From the NCBI GenBank assembly GCA_026392035.1, contig JAPLCX010000028.1:1-36960 (forward strand): 36,960 bases of DNA, in the 5' to 3' direction. Origin of the DNA: Candidatus Auribacterota bacterium. GTDB taxonomy: Bacteria > Auribacterota > Tritonobacteria > UBA1439. Below are positions 24,157 through 31,471 of the stretch, in pieces. Position 1 is the stretch's first letter, and every line of letters begins with the position of its first letter. A program made the translations under genes and the position numbers. A model generated the notes under the pieces. The model was not told where the DNA came from, did no database searches, and was given only the letters and a program-made list of their open reading frames with translations.

Positions 24157-24299
24157 AAATGGAGGAAGGTTACTGTCGATCATTCCAGCAACTATATATA
24201 CTATACGTTAGGTGGGGCAAAAAAGGAGTCGACCATTGTCTCAATGGGAACAGATTATCCAACGCATCGCTGATCCCTAGCATAGACAAAATTGATGAT

Positions 24300-25169
24300 A
24301 TGACGACTACACTGCCTAGTAGCGAGGAAATATTGCAGGCTATACGAACGTCGGCGAAAGCTCTTGGCCGCCCCCCTTCCCGTCGTGAGTTTAAGAGCCA
24401 CTCAGGCATGACTGAGTATCAAGTACTCAAGCATTTTCCGAGTTGGCGTGAGGCAGTGCGTGCCGCTGGTCTCGAACCGAACAGCACCAACCAGCCGCTT
24501 GATCCTGCTGTCCTTTTGGAAGACTGGGGCGAATATGTGCGGAAGTATCGCAGAATACCGACAAGAAACCAGTATCGAAGTGAAGGCACATATAGTGCTG
24601 GCGTATTCGATAGGAAAATAGGCACATGGTCTAGCATTCCTTCCAAGTTCCGTGCTTTTGCCGAAGGGCGTCCCGAGTGGGCTGACGTTGTTGCGCTCTT
24701 ACCGATTGAGGTAGCCCGCCCTCGATCTGGCGCCGTGTTTTCAATGACCCCAAGTACCACAGTGACCTCGCCATCCATATCTTCACAACATAAAAGACAT
24801 GCAAAGCTAGACGCTCGCCCAACTTATGGCAATCCGATTGATTTTCGCGGTCTTCGACATGAACCTGTTAATGAGGACGGTGTCGTATTTCTCTTTGGAA
24901 TGGTTGCGCGAGAGCTTGGGTACCTAGTTGAGGCGGTACAAGCTGGTTTTCCAGATTGCGAGGCAAAGAGACAAGTTGACGCAGGGAAGTGGCAACGCGT
25001 CCGCATAGAATTTGAGTTCGAGAGTAAAGCGTTCCGAGATCACGGACATTCTCTAGAAGGATGTGATGTAATCGTGTGTTGGAAGCATAACTGGCCTGAT
25101 TGTCCCCCTCATCTCGAAGTTGTTGAATTGAGTAACGTTATTAAATATCTTTCTGCGTCTGATGATTGA
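24300..25169 (+). CDS. Putative nuclease: HNH-associated repeats plus restriction-endonuclease-like domain
   Basis: A 289-residue protein. Residues about 10-55 and 65-115 are two copies of the homing-endonuclease-associated repeat (AxxLGRxPSxREF...FPSWREAVRAAG, then VRKYRRIPTRNQY...FDRKIGTWS). A Ser/Thr-rich linker follows. The C-terminal domain has DCEAKR, VRIEFEFESKAFRDHGH and GCDVIVCWKHNWPDCP, resembling a PD-(D/E)XK-type fold seen in restriction-like proteins. The Asp, Glu and Lys could form a nuclease site, but this is not certain. The frame extends to an ATG at 24159 with an unconvincing N-terminus, so the ATG at 24300 is preferred; neither has a clear ribosome-binding site. Last gene of the AT-richer island. 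Confidence 0.7.
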   Translation: MTTTLPSSEEILQAIRTSAKALGRPPSRREFKSHSGMTEYQVLKHFPSWREAVRAAGLEPNSTNQPLDPAVLLEDWGEYVRKYRRIPTRNQYRSEGTYSAGVFDRKIGTWSSIPSKFRAFAEGRPEWADVVALLPIEVARPRSGAVFSMTPSTTVTSPSISSQHKRHAKLDARPTYGNPIDFRGLRHEPVNEDGVVFLFGMVARELGYLVEAVQAGFPDCEAKRQVDAGKWQRVRIEFEFESKAFRDHGHSLEGCDVIVCWKHNWPDCPPHLEVVELSNVIKYLSASDD

Positions 25170-25210
25170 TTGTGTAAGCACGCGCTGCAGGTTGTCCCGG
25201 GTCCGCTGGA

Positions 25211-25228
25211 TCCCTGCTTTCGCAGGGA
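25211..25228. repeat. Hairpin repeat TCCCTGC...GCAGGGA
   Basis: TCCCTGC (25211-25217) and GCAGGGA (25222-25228) form a perfect 7-bp stem with loop TTTC, followed by TGACAAG. This CTGCTTTCGCAGGGATGACA phrase is a known type of dispersed repeat in bacterial genomes. It marks the right boundary of the island and lies between converging genes; no T-run follows, so terminator function is doubtful. Confidence 0.55.
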
Positions 25229-25262
25229 TGACAAGCGCGCTGAATGCCGGCTAACATGTGTA

Positions 25263-25625
25263 CTATCTCTTATTCCTAAATTGTTCCCAGAGCCGGCGGA
25301 AGCGGCTCTCGTAGATCATCTCGAAGAGCGCGAGCTTGTCGGGGAACAGCTCATGGCACTTATCCCTCACCCTGCTCTGGGCGATCTCGACGTCCACGTC
25401 GGGGAAGCGCTCATCGAGAATCATGCGGCAGACCTCGTCAGCCATCCTCCTCAACTCCTCGGCCTTTCGGGCGTCATCGGCGCTCGCGAGAATCCGTTCG
25501 ACGCTCCGGAACAGTTCCACGTGAGACTCGTCGATGACCGCGCCGCAGCCGCACGTCACCGTCCTCCCGAATTGGAAGATCGTGATATCGTACTGGCGCC
25601 CGCAGCGGGGGCAGGTCACTGCCAT
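25263..25625 (-). CDS. Zinc-ribbon protein with CpxC-like N-terminus, function unknown
   Basis: A 120-residue soluble protein. The N-terminus VTCPRCGRQYDITIF...VTCGCGAV has a CxxC and a CxC and probably binds zinc, resembling CpxC-type ribbons. Residues about 35-120 are charged helices (RSVERILASADDARKAEELR) without a motif I recognise. It starts 11 nt after the stop of the endonuclease III-like gene and is probably the last gene of the era unit. No ribosome-binding site is obvious. No function can be assigned. Confidence 0.65.
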   Translation of the reverse strand: MAVTCPRCGRQYDITIFQFGRTVTCGCGAVIDESHVELFRSVERILASADDARKAEELRRMADEVCRMILDERFPDVDVEIAQSRVRDKCHELFPDKLALFEMIYESRFRRLWEQFRNKR

Positions 25626-25636
25626 ACGTAATTCAA

Positions 25637-26344
25637 TTATCTATTGTCAGGTTTGAGCCGTTTGAATCGTTCGAACTGTTTGAGCAGTTTCAATGGCTTA
25701 AATCTCTTTAATAAAGGGCATAACTCACAGCGCGATGTCTTGCGGCAGAACTCCTTGCCCGCCCGCACGATCAGCGCGTGGAATTCGTTGTACAGCCTCA
25801 CGCTCTTTGGAATGCTTCCGGCGATGAAGCGTTGCACCTCATGGTATGAGGCATCCTCCGGAACGAGATTGTGCCGGCTGAATATCCGCGCGGTGTATGC
25901 GTCCACGACGAAGACCCGCCTGCCGAAGGCGTAGAGCAAGATGCTGTCCGCCGTCTCCGGCCCGATGCCGTGCACCGCGAGGAGCTTCCGGCGGAGTGCG
26001 GGGGTCCGCTCACGGGCCATGCGGCGCAGGCTTCCGCCGTACTCGTCGCGGAGAAAGTCCATGAACGCCTTGAGCTTGATGGCCTTCTGATTGAAATACC
26101 CCGAGGGCCTGACCAGCCGTGCGAGCGTCCGCCGGGGAGCGCCCGCCAGTCCCTTCACCGAAAGGAGGCGGGCTTTCTTGAGGTTTCTGATGGCCCGTTC
26201 GACGTTGCCCCACGCGGTGTTCTGTGTCAGGATAGCCCCCACGATGACCTCGATCGGGGTCTCGCCCGGCCACCAGTGCTGTGGGCCGAATATCCTGAAG
26301 AGTTCACGGTACATCTGCAGCATCACGTTCTTGTTTTTTGTCAC
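25637..26344 (-). CDS. Endonuclease III-related HhH-GPD DNA glycosylase (COG2231/HP0602 type)
   Basis: A base-excision-repair glycosylase-like protein of 235 residues. The helix-hairpin-helix LLAVHGIGPETADSILLYAF and the catalytic Asp in VVDAYT are clear. In E. coli Nth the corresponding loop is GVGRKTA with the lyase Lys120; here Glu occupies that place, as in monofunctional HP0602/MagIII-type enzymes. The C-terminal cluster motif retains CRKTSRCELC but the fourth Cys is absent: the last about 22 residues are encoded by a 9-bp tandem repeat. The GTG at 26344 overlaps the era stop as GTGA; an ATG at 26323 is an alternative. The domain assignment is firm; substrate (possibly alkylated purine) is inferred. 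Confidence 0.85.
   Translation of the reverse strand: MTKNKNVMLQMYRELFRIFGPQHWWPGETPIEVIVGAILTQNTAWGNVERAIRNLKKARLLSVKGLAGAPRRTLARLVRPSGYFNQKAIKLKAFMDFLRDEYGGSLRRMARERTPALRRKLLAVHGIGPETADSILLYAFGRRVFVVDAYTARIFSRHNLVPEDASYHEVQRFIAGSIPKSVRLYNEFHALIVRAGKEFCRKTSRCELCPLLKRFKPLKLLKQFERFKRLKPDNR
25652..25714. repeat. 9-bp tandem repeat forming the 3' end of the glycosylase gene
   Basis: Successive in-phase 9-mers TTTGAGCCG, TTTGAATCG, TTCGAACTG, TTTGAGCAG and TTTCAATGG, then degenerate CTTAAATCT and CTTTAATAA. Because 9 is a multiple of 3, the tract stays open in frame and encodes 3-residue periods such as PLK LLK QFE RFK RLK. It resembles intergenic GTTTGAACCG-type repeats of uncultured bacteria. 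Confidence 0.75.
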
Positions 26345-27219
26345 AGATCGTACCCGAGCTTCTTGAGCCGGAGCTCGTCCTTCTTCCAATCCTTGATGAC
26401 CTTCACCCTGAGGTCCAGGAATATTTTTTTGCCGAGAAACTCCTCGATATCCCTACGCGCCGCGCTGCCGATCCGCTTGATCATGCTCCCGCCCTTGCCG
26501 ACCAGGATGCCCTTCTGCGATTCCCGCTCGGCGATGATCGTGGCGCGAACGACGACGATGCCGTCATCCCGTTCCTCCATACCCTCCATCCTCACCGCGG
26601 TGCCGTAGGGGATCTCCTGGTGGGTGAAGCTAAAAACCTTTTCCCTGATCATCTCGCCCACCGCGAAGCGCGTCGGCTGGTCGGAGAGGAGGTCGTCGGG
26701 GAAGATCTTCTCGCCCTCGGGCAACTGCTCGAGCGTCTTCGCCAGGAGGAGCTCCACGTTCTCTCCGCCAAGGGCCGAGATGGGAATGATCTCTTTAAAG
26801 GGCAGGAGCTGCCGGTAGGAATCGATCACGGGGAGAATCTCCTGCCGAGGCACCGTATCCACCTTGTTGATGAGGAGGAACACGGGAGCCTTGCAGTCGC
26901 GGAGGAGGGCGATCGCCTCACGGTCCTCATCACTAACGCGCGCGGGTTCCACCATCAAGTACACGAGGTCGGCCTCTCCGAACGAGCGCCTTGCGCCACG
27001 CACCATATACCTCCCGAGAAAGTCGCGCGGGGTGTGGAGGCCGGGGGTGTCTATGAACACAATCTGCGCGTCGGCCGTCGTCAGAATTCCGCGTATCGGG
27101 TCGCGCGTCGTCTGGGGCTTGGGGGTGACGATGGCAAGTTTCTGCCCCACGAGCCGGTTGAGCAGTGTCGACTTGCCGGTGTTGGGTCTCCCGATGATGG
27201 CGACGAAGCCGAATTTCAT
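26341..27219 (-). CDS. era: GTPase Era
   Basis: Ribosome-assembly GTPase binding the 3' end of 16S rRNA; 292 residues, normal length. The G motifs are G1 GRPNTGKS (10-17), the switch QTTRD, G3 DTPG (57-60), G4 NKVD (118-121) and G5 SAL. The C-terminal KH domain has ILVGKGGSMIKRIGSAARRD and ends DELRLKKLGYDL, typical of Era. The ATG at 27219 starts at the family's normal position. Its stop overlaps the GTG of the endonuclease III-like gene. The upstream gap to trmJ (157 nt) holds only repeats. Confidence 0.97.
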   Translation of the reverse strand: MKFGFVAIIGRPNTGKSTLLNRLVGQKLAIVTPKPQTTRDPIRGILTTADAQIVFIDTPGLHTPRDFLGRYMVRGARRSFGEADLVYLMVEPARVSDEDREAIALLRDCKAPVFLLINKVDTVPRQEILPVIDSYRQLLPFKEIIPISALGGENVELLLAKTLEQLPEGEKIFPDDLLSDQPTRFAVGEMIREKVFSFTHQEIPYGTAVRMEGMEERDDGIVVVRATIIAERESQKGILVGKGGSMIKRIGSAARRDIEEFLGKKIFLDLRVKVIKDWKKDELRLKKLGYDL

Positions 27220-27239
27220 CTCTTTAAAACCTTAACCGA

Positions 27240-27356
27240 GGATTTCGCAGATAATCACGATTGTTTCTGCCACGTATTTGCACGGATGCTCACGGATGAA
27301 AATACTGTACGCATTAAGAACTTATTATCTGTGATAATCCGTGTCAATCCGTGGCT
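27240..27356. repeat. Degenerate CACGGAT/ATCCGTG repeat tract
   Basis: TTTGCACGGATGCTCACGGATG at about 27277-27299 is inverted relative to ATAATCCGTGTCAATCCGTGGC (27333-27355); GATTTCGCAGATAATCACGA and TTATTATCTGTGAT are further degenerate arms. It fills the era-trmJ gap and can fold into a long imperfect hairpin. Confidence 0.6.
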
Positions 27357-27376
27357 AAAATTGAATCTGTAGTTTC

Positions 27377-28120
27377 CTATTTATTGCTGGTGCGCCGTGC
27401 GACGTATCTTTCGATCTGCTGGCAGATACCGTGGAGCGCGCGGAGCTCATCGTCGGCAATGCCGCTCCTCCCGAAGATACGCATGAGCGTTCTCATGACG
27501 CTCGTGAGCACCTTCCTGCTGCCCTGGTCGCCGTAGCCGATGGAGGCGAGCGCCTTCTCCAGGCGCGCATAGAGTTTCCAGAGCTCGGCCTGTGGGACGA
27601 GCGCGGGGGGAGTAGTTGCCTGATCAGAGAGTGCATGCCCGAAGAGTTCGTAGCAGACCACCATCACTGTCTGGGCCACGTTGAGGGAGGGCATACCCCG
27701 TGAGGTGGGTATGCTGAGGGCAAGCTGGCAGTGCGCGAGCTCGTCATTGCTCAGCCCCTTATCCTCACGGCCAAAGAGTATCGCGACCTGATTGCGCGTT
27801 GTCGCAGCGGCAATCTTCGGTATCGCCGTGCGCAGGGGGATGATCGGCCGCCTGCTCCGCCCCCTTCGCCGCGTGGTCCCGACCACAAAGCCGCAGTCTC
27901 TCAAGGCCTCGCTCATGGTTCTACAGACGCGCGCGTTCCGCACTAGCTCTTCGGCGCCCCAGGCCAGGTTGTACACTTCGGGAGTATCGTAAGGGACGGG
28001 ATTCACCAGAACGAGGCGGCTCACTCCCATATTCTTCATCGCGCGAGCAGCCGAGCCGATGTTGCCGGGATTGCGGATCCCGACAAGGACGATGGAGATG
28101 TTGTCCAGCAACGCTTTCAT
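27377..28120 (-). CDS. TrmJ-like SPOUT RNA methyltransferase
   Basis: A 247-residue 2'-O-ribose methyltransferase of the SpoU/TrmJ family. The three SPOUT motifs are present: VGIRNPGNIGSAARAMKNMG, ILFGREDKGLSNDELAHC, and LSIPTSRGMPSLNVAQTV. A C-terminal helical extension (about 165-247), including LMRIFGRSGIADDELRALHG, is characteristic of TrmJ (Cm32/Um32 of tRNA) rather than TrmH. GAG about 7 nt upstream of the ATG is a modest ribosome-binding site. The substrate assignment to tRNA position 32 is by family resemblance. Confidence 0.87.
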   Translation of the reverse strand: MKALLDNISIVLVGIRNPGNIGSAARAMKNMGVSRLVLVNPVPYDTPEVYNLAWGAEELVRNARVCRTMSEALRDCGFVVGTTRRRGRSRRPIIPLRTAIPKIAAATTRNQVAILFGREDKGLSNDELAHCQLALSIPTSRGMPSLNVAQTVMVVCYELFGHALSDQATTPPALVPQAELWKLYARLEKALASIGYGDQGSRKVLTSVMRTLMRIFGRSGIADDELRALHGICQQIERYVARRTSNK

Positions 28121-28132
28121 TGTATCTCAGCC

Positions 28133-28195
28133 GTGGATCATCGCGGATAAAAACCACAATTGGAACAGGATCCACGCAGATGAACGCAGATAAAA
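28133..28195. repeat. Degenerate CGTGGAT/GCAGATGAACGCAGAT repeat tract
   Basis: CCGTGGATCATCGCGGATAA and CCACGCAGATGAACGCAGAT are further members of the 10-11-bp degenerate repeat family. They lie just upstream of trmJ and next to the GC hairpin at 28205-28251. Confidence 0.55.
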
Positions 28196-28204
28196 CTGAT
28201 TGCA

Positions 28205-28251
28205 CCCTCACCCTCCTGTCTCCCTTCGGGGGGAGAGGGATGGGGTGAGGG
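28205..28251. repeat. REP-like GC-rich palindrome
   Basis: CCCTCACCC (28205-28213) and GGGTGAGGG (28243-28251) are perfect inverted arms around CTCCCTTCGGGGGGAG, which can pair further. This CCCTCACCC...GGGTGAGGG form is a widespread REP-type repeat. It sits between fmdB and trmJ in the minus-strand reading direction and could stabilise or terminate the fmdB transcript, although no T-run is present. Confidence 0.65.
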
Positions 28252-28361
28252 GGTATTATAACACTGCCCCATCTGTGTGTATCCTGTTTCAAAAAATGCT
28301 TTGTATAAAAAGCCCACCGAAGAACCGGTGTTCGCGATAGGCTGGAGGGTGCGGGAGCCCA

Positions 28362-28526
28362 TCAGCCCTTCTTGGATGTCACCGCGAAGAATGAGGCCGG
28401 TTGCTGCCTCACCTTCCGGCTGCCGCACTTCGGGCATTCGGGCCTTTTTTTGTCGTGCGCGCCTATGGTCATCGTCACGCGAAAGGTCTTCGCGCACTTT
28501 TCGCACTTGTATTCGTATGTTGGCAT
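28362..28526 (-). CDS. FmdB-family zinc-ribbon protein (54 residues)
   Basis: Begins MPTYEYKCEKCAKTFRV and continues with CPKCGSRKVRQQPASFFAVTSKKG: two CxxC knuckles (C8/C11 and C31/C34) and the PxYEYxC start that defines FmdB-type putative regulatory zinc ribbons. GGAGGAG lies 8 nt upstream of the ATG, and a promoter (28560-28588) precedes it. The gene is short and is overlapped by a longer open frame in another phase that lacks any recognisable features. Function of the family is uncertain; regulatory roles have been proposed. Confidence 0.88.
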   Translation of the reverse strand: MPTYEYKCEKCAKTFRVTMTIGAHDKKRPECPKCGSRKVRQQPASFFAVTSKKG

Positions 28527-28559
28527 GGTCAATCTCCTCCATTGTCATCAATGTGTGGT

Positions 28560-28588
28560 ATTTTAAACTATTTCTATCCGCGATGCAA
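28560..28588 (-). promoter_or_regulatory. Promoter of the fmdB-type gene
   Basis: On the minus strand TTGCAT (28588-28583), a 17-nt spacer and TAAAAT (28565-28560). The expected start of transcription is near 28553, giving a leader of about 27 nt that contains the GGAGGAG ribosome-binding site. Confidence 0.5.
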
Positions 28589-28672
28589 TAGGCGCGGATT
28601 TTTCAGGAACGTACGCGAGATTAACAGATCCACAGCGGTGATACACAGGTGAACGCGGGAGAGCGGCTCGCG

Positions 28673-30235
28673 CTACCATCTCCTGTGCGCGAGGCTCTCG
28701 ATGGCTGCGGGGAGGTGGTCAATGATGTCGGAGGCGATGAGGGCGCGTTCGCCGAGGAGCAGCGCGGCGCGGTCTCCCGCGTCGCCGTGGACGAACACCC
28801 CCGCTCGGGCCGCATCGGGTGCCGACATCCCCTGGCCCCAGAACGAGGCGATGACTCCCGAGAGCACGTCGCCGCTGCCGCCGGAGGCCATGCCGGGGTT
28901 GCCGCTCGCGTTGAGGGAGAGACCGCCCGCAGCGGTGGCCACGACCGTCAGGGCCCCCTTGAGGGCGAGTGTGATCCCGTAGTCGCGGGCAAACCCTTCC
29001 GCTGCGGCGAGCCTGTCGTTCAGAATAGCGGCGGTATCTCTCTTGAGGAGGCGCGCCATTTCGCCGGGGTGGGGGGTGAGTATGACCTGAGACTCCATCT
29101 TCTTGAGGACGCTCGCGTCCTCCGCGAGCGCGTTGAGGCCGTCGGCATCAATGAGCATCGGCGTGCGCAGATTCGCGGCGAGCGTCCTCACCATCTGGAC
29201 AGTCTCCTGATGCCGCGAGAGCCCCGGGCCTATCACCGCGATGTCGAATCGGTCAGCGACACGGAGAATCTCTTCACCCGCTTCCCTCCCGAGCGTGCCC
29301 GCCGCTGTTTCAGGCAACGGAAGGGTCATCGCCTCCGTGAGCTTCACCTCCAAGATGGGGTTGAGGCTGCGGGGCGCCGCAACCGTCACGAGGCCCGAGC
29401 CCGCCCGCATGGCGGCCGAGGCCGCGAGGCAGGCGGCGCCGGTCATGCCGGGAGAGCCCGCGACGATGAGGATGCGGCCGTAGTCGCCCTTGTGTGACAC
29501 GCGTCGGCGCGGGGGAAAAAGATTGTAGAGGTCTTGCTCGACGGTGAGCTCCCCCTCGCCCGGGACGTCGCGGACCGAATCTTCCGGGAGGCCGATGTCT
29601 GCCACGCGGATCCGGCCGCTGTGCTCAAGGCCGTCTGCGCGGACCAGGCCGATCTTCGGGAGCCCCATCGTTACCGTGGCCGATGCCCGGACGGCGACAC
29701 CGCAGGCGCGCCCGCTCGTGGCGTCGAGACCCGAGGGGACGTCTATGGCGACCACCATCTCATGCAGGCCGCAGATGAAGAATATCGCCTCGGCGAAATG
29801 CCCGGAGACATTGCCTTTCACCCCGGTCCCCAGGATGCCGTCAATGACGAGGTCAAACGCCCCCGCGCACTCTCTCAGGCCCTCGAGCTCTTCCAGGGTC
29901 TCCGCCCTGACCAGATCGGCTCCCGTCTGCTCCAGGCGCTGGAGGTTTTCTCGCGCGTCCCCGGTGATCTCCCTCCTGCCAGAGAGCAGGATCGTTTTTG
30001 TCTTTATTCCCTCCGCCTCGAGATGCCTCGCCGCGACGAACGCATCGCCGCCGTTGTTTCCTTTCCCCACGAAGAGGAGAGCCCTCCTGCGCAATCCCCC
30101 ATCGGCAATCATCGATGCGGCGCAGCGGGCGACTGCCGCGCCCGCCCTCTCCATCAGCTCCATCGAGGGAATCCCGCGCTCGCGAATGGCGATCCGGTCG
30201 AGCTCCCTCATCTGTTCAGCCGTGACCAGCTTCAT
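28673..30235 (-). CDS. nnrD: Bifunctional NAD(P)H-hydrate epimerase / ADP-dependent dehydratase
   Basis: Repairs damaged NAD(P)HX: the N-terminal YjeF_N domain epimerises R to S forms and the C-terminal ribokinase-like domain dehydrates the S form using ADP. The 520 residues have VGKGNNGGDAFVAAR (57-64 core) and AIDVPSGLDATSG in the first domain. The second has HKGDYGRILIVAGSPGMTGA, GPGLSR, LTPHPGEMARL and the catalytic NPGMASGGSGDVLSG. Fusion of NnrE and NnrD is the common bacterial form. GAGGAA precedes the ATG at 30235. It lies 206 nt downstream of pdxJ, with repeats between. Confidence 0.96.
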   Translation of the reverse strand: MKLVTAEQMRELDRIAIRERGIPSMELMERAGAAVARCAASMIADGGLRRRALLFVGKGNNGGDAFVAARHLEAEGIKTKTILLSGRREITGDARENLQRLEQTGADLVRAETLEELEGLRECAGAFDLVIDGILGTGVKGNVSGHFAEAIFFICGLHEMVVAIDVPSGLDATSGRACGVAVRASATVTMGLPKIGLVRADGLEHSGRIRVADIGLPEDSVRDVPGEGELTVEQDLYNLFPPRRRVSHKGDYGRILIVAGSPGMTGAACLAASAAMRAGSGLVTVAAPRSLNPILEVKLTEAMTLPLPETAAGTLGREAGEEILRVADRFDIAVIGPGLSRHQETVQMVRTLAANLRTPMLIDADGLNALAEDASVLKKMESQVILTPHPGEMARLLKRDTAAILNDRLAAAEGFARDYGITLALKGALTVVATAAGGLSLNASGNPGMASGGSGDVLSGVIASFWGQGMSAPDAARAGVFVHGDAGDRAALLLGERALIASDIIDHLPAAIESLAHRRW

Positions 30236-30247
30236 TGTCTATTCCTC

Positions 30248-30431
30248 ACCACGGAGGACACAGAGTAAAGTTTAATATAGCTCGCCGCAGATTTGCGCGG
30301 ATTAATTCTCACCACAGATGAACACGGATACACACGGATCATTTCTTGTTCGAGAAACCAGAAACGAGAAACTGTTGTTGCCGTTGTAACAATCTCCGTG
30401 CTCTCCGTGACTTCTCCGTGCCTCCGTGGTG
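30248..30431. repeat. Inverted repeat with CACCACGGAGG ends and degenerate units inside
   Basis: CACCACGGAGG (30248-30258) and CCTCCGTGGTG (30421-30431) are perfect 11-bp inverted ends. Inside are CGCAGATTTGCGCGGATTAA and CACAGATGAACACGGATACA (about 30276-30340) and CTCCGTGCTCTCCGTGACTT units. It fills the entire pdxJ-nnrD gap and has no ORF of note, so it looks like a composite of the dispersed repeat family or a non-autonomous element. Confidence 0.6.
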
Positions 30432-30441
30432 AAACGTTGAA

Positions 30442-31173
30442 TCACAGTTGGGTCGGTCCCAGTTTGAGCAGATCGAGCATCTCCCGCACTGCCTCTTCCA
30501 AGCCGACGAAGATTGCCCGGGAAATGATGCTGTGCCCGATATTCAGCTCCTCCAGGTGGGGAATAACAAGGACGGGACGTACGTTCCCGTACGTCAGGCC
30601 GTGGCCCGCGTTGATCCTGAGTCCTTTGCCGGACGCAAATTCACCCATTGAGATGAGCTTGTCGAGCTCGGCCTGTCGCTCAGTCGCCCCTTGCGCGCTG
30701 GCGTAGCAGCCGGTGTGGAGCTCGATGAAATCTGCCCCCGTTCCGGCAGCGGCGCTTATCTGATCCTCAACGGGATCTATGAAAATGCTGACCGTGATAC
30801 CGGCCGCCTTCAGGCGCTTCGCCGCTCCGGTGATCTTGCCACTGTTTCCGGCGGCGTCGAGCCCGCCCTCCGTGGTGACCTCGTCTCTCTTCTCAGGGAC
30901 AAGGCACACGCTGTCAGGCCTCACCCGCTCGGCGAACGAAATGATCTCCCCGGCGACCGCCATCTCGAGGTTGAGTCGCGTGCGGATCTTTTTCCTGAGC
31001 ATCTCCACGTCGCGGTCCTGGATGTGCCGTCTGTCCTCGCGCAGGTGTACCGTGATGCCATGGGCACCTGCGAACTCACAAAGCGCCGCGGCGGCGACGG
31101 GGTCGGGTTCAACCGTCAGGCGCGCCTGGCGGACGGTCGCGACATGGTCTATGTTTACCCCGAGCTTGATCAT
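30442..31173 (-). CDS. pdxJ: Pyridoxine 5'-phosphate synthase PdxJ
   Basis: Condenses 1-deoxyxylulose 5-phosphate with 3-amino-2-oxopropyl phosphate in DXP-dependent vitamin B6 synthesis; 243 residues. Family landmarks are the start [56 protein letters not shown], and the phosphate-binding end [12 protein letters not shown] plus [22 protein letters not shown] lies 8 nt upstream of the ATG, and a promoter is at 31219-31247. It fits with nnrD downstream, a frequent neighbour, and its product PLP is needed by the alanine racemase in this window. Confidence 0.97.
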   Translation of the reverse strand: MIKLGVNIDHVATVRQARLTVEPDPVAAAALCEFAGAHGITVHLREDRRHIQDRDVEMLRKKIRTRLNLEMAVAGEIISFAERVRPDSVCLVPEKRDEVTTEGGLDAAGNSGKITGAAKRLKAAGITVSIFIDPVEDQISAAAGTGADFIELHTGCYASAQGATERQAELDKLISMGEFASGKGLRINAGHGLTYGNVRPVLVIPHLEELNIGHSIISRAIFVGLEEAVREMLDLLKLGPTQL

Positions 31174-31218
31174 AATACCGCTCCTCGAATTGGCTCCTGC
31201 CTCCTTGCGTTGGACGCT

Positions 31219-31247
31219 ACTATACTATAATCCGATGAATCCGGCAA
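31219..31247 (-). promoter_or_regulatory. Promoter of pdxJ
   Basis: On the minus strand TTGCCG (31247-31242), a 17-nt spacer and TATAGT (31224-31219), with an overlapping second TATAGT 5 nt upstream. Transcription would start near 31212, giving a leader of about 40 nt. The remaining 31250-31415 holds no gene I can support. Confidence 0.55.
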
Positions 31248-31418
31248 CGCGGCAGGGAAAGTGGTATCGTGGTCTGAACCTCGAATAACCATGCTCATAC
31301 TCGCCCTACGTATTCCACCTTTGTTCCATTTCGTAGGTGTCCGTCGCTCGCCTAAAAATACCTCCCGTGACTGAGGCTGTACATAAAAAATAGTTGTCGC
31401 TCCACCCGCCATCATCCC

Positions 31419-31447
31419 TTGGTTTTTCAATCCGGGATGGCTATAAT
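31419..31447 (+). promoter_or_regulatory. Promoter of the sodium symporter unit
   Basis: TTGGTT (31419-31424), a 17-nt spacer and a perfect TATAAT (31442-31447). Predicted transcription start is near 31454, with GAGG about 9 nt upstream of the ATG at 31472. Confidence 0.6.
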
Positions 31448-31471
31448 AGGCTTCTCACGAGGCACCTTGAG

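Noticed and set aside
26345-26389. TTG start for the endonuclease III-like protein inside era
   Set aside because: Would add residues with no homology and overlap era by about 49 nt; the GTG at 26344, or the ATG at 26323, fits better.
28138-28551. 137-codon open frame on the minus strand over the fmdB-type gene
   Set aside because: Different phase from the clear zinc-ribbon coding frame, runs through repeat DNA and has no recognisable motif.
31170-31430. 86-codon minus-strand frame upstream of pdxJ
   Set aside because: Overlaps the pdxJ promoter and start and the symporter promoter; no family resemblance; composition not typical of the neighbouring genes.
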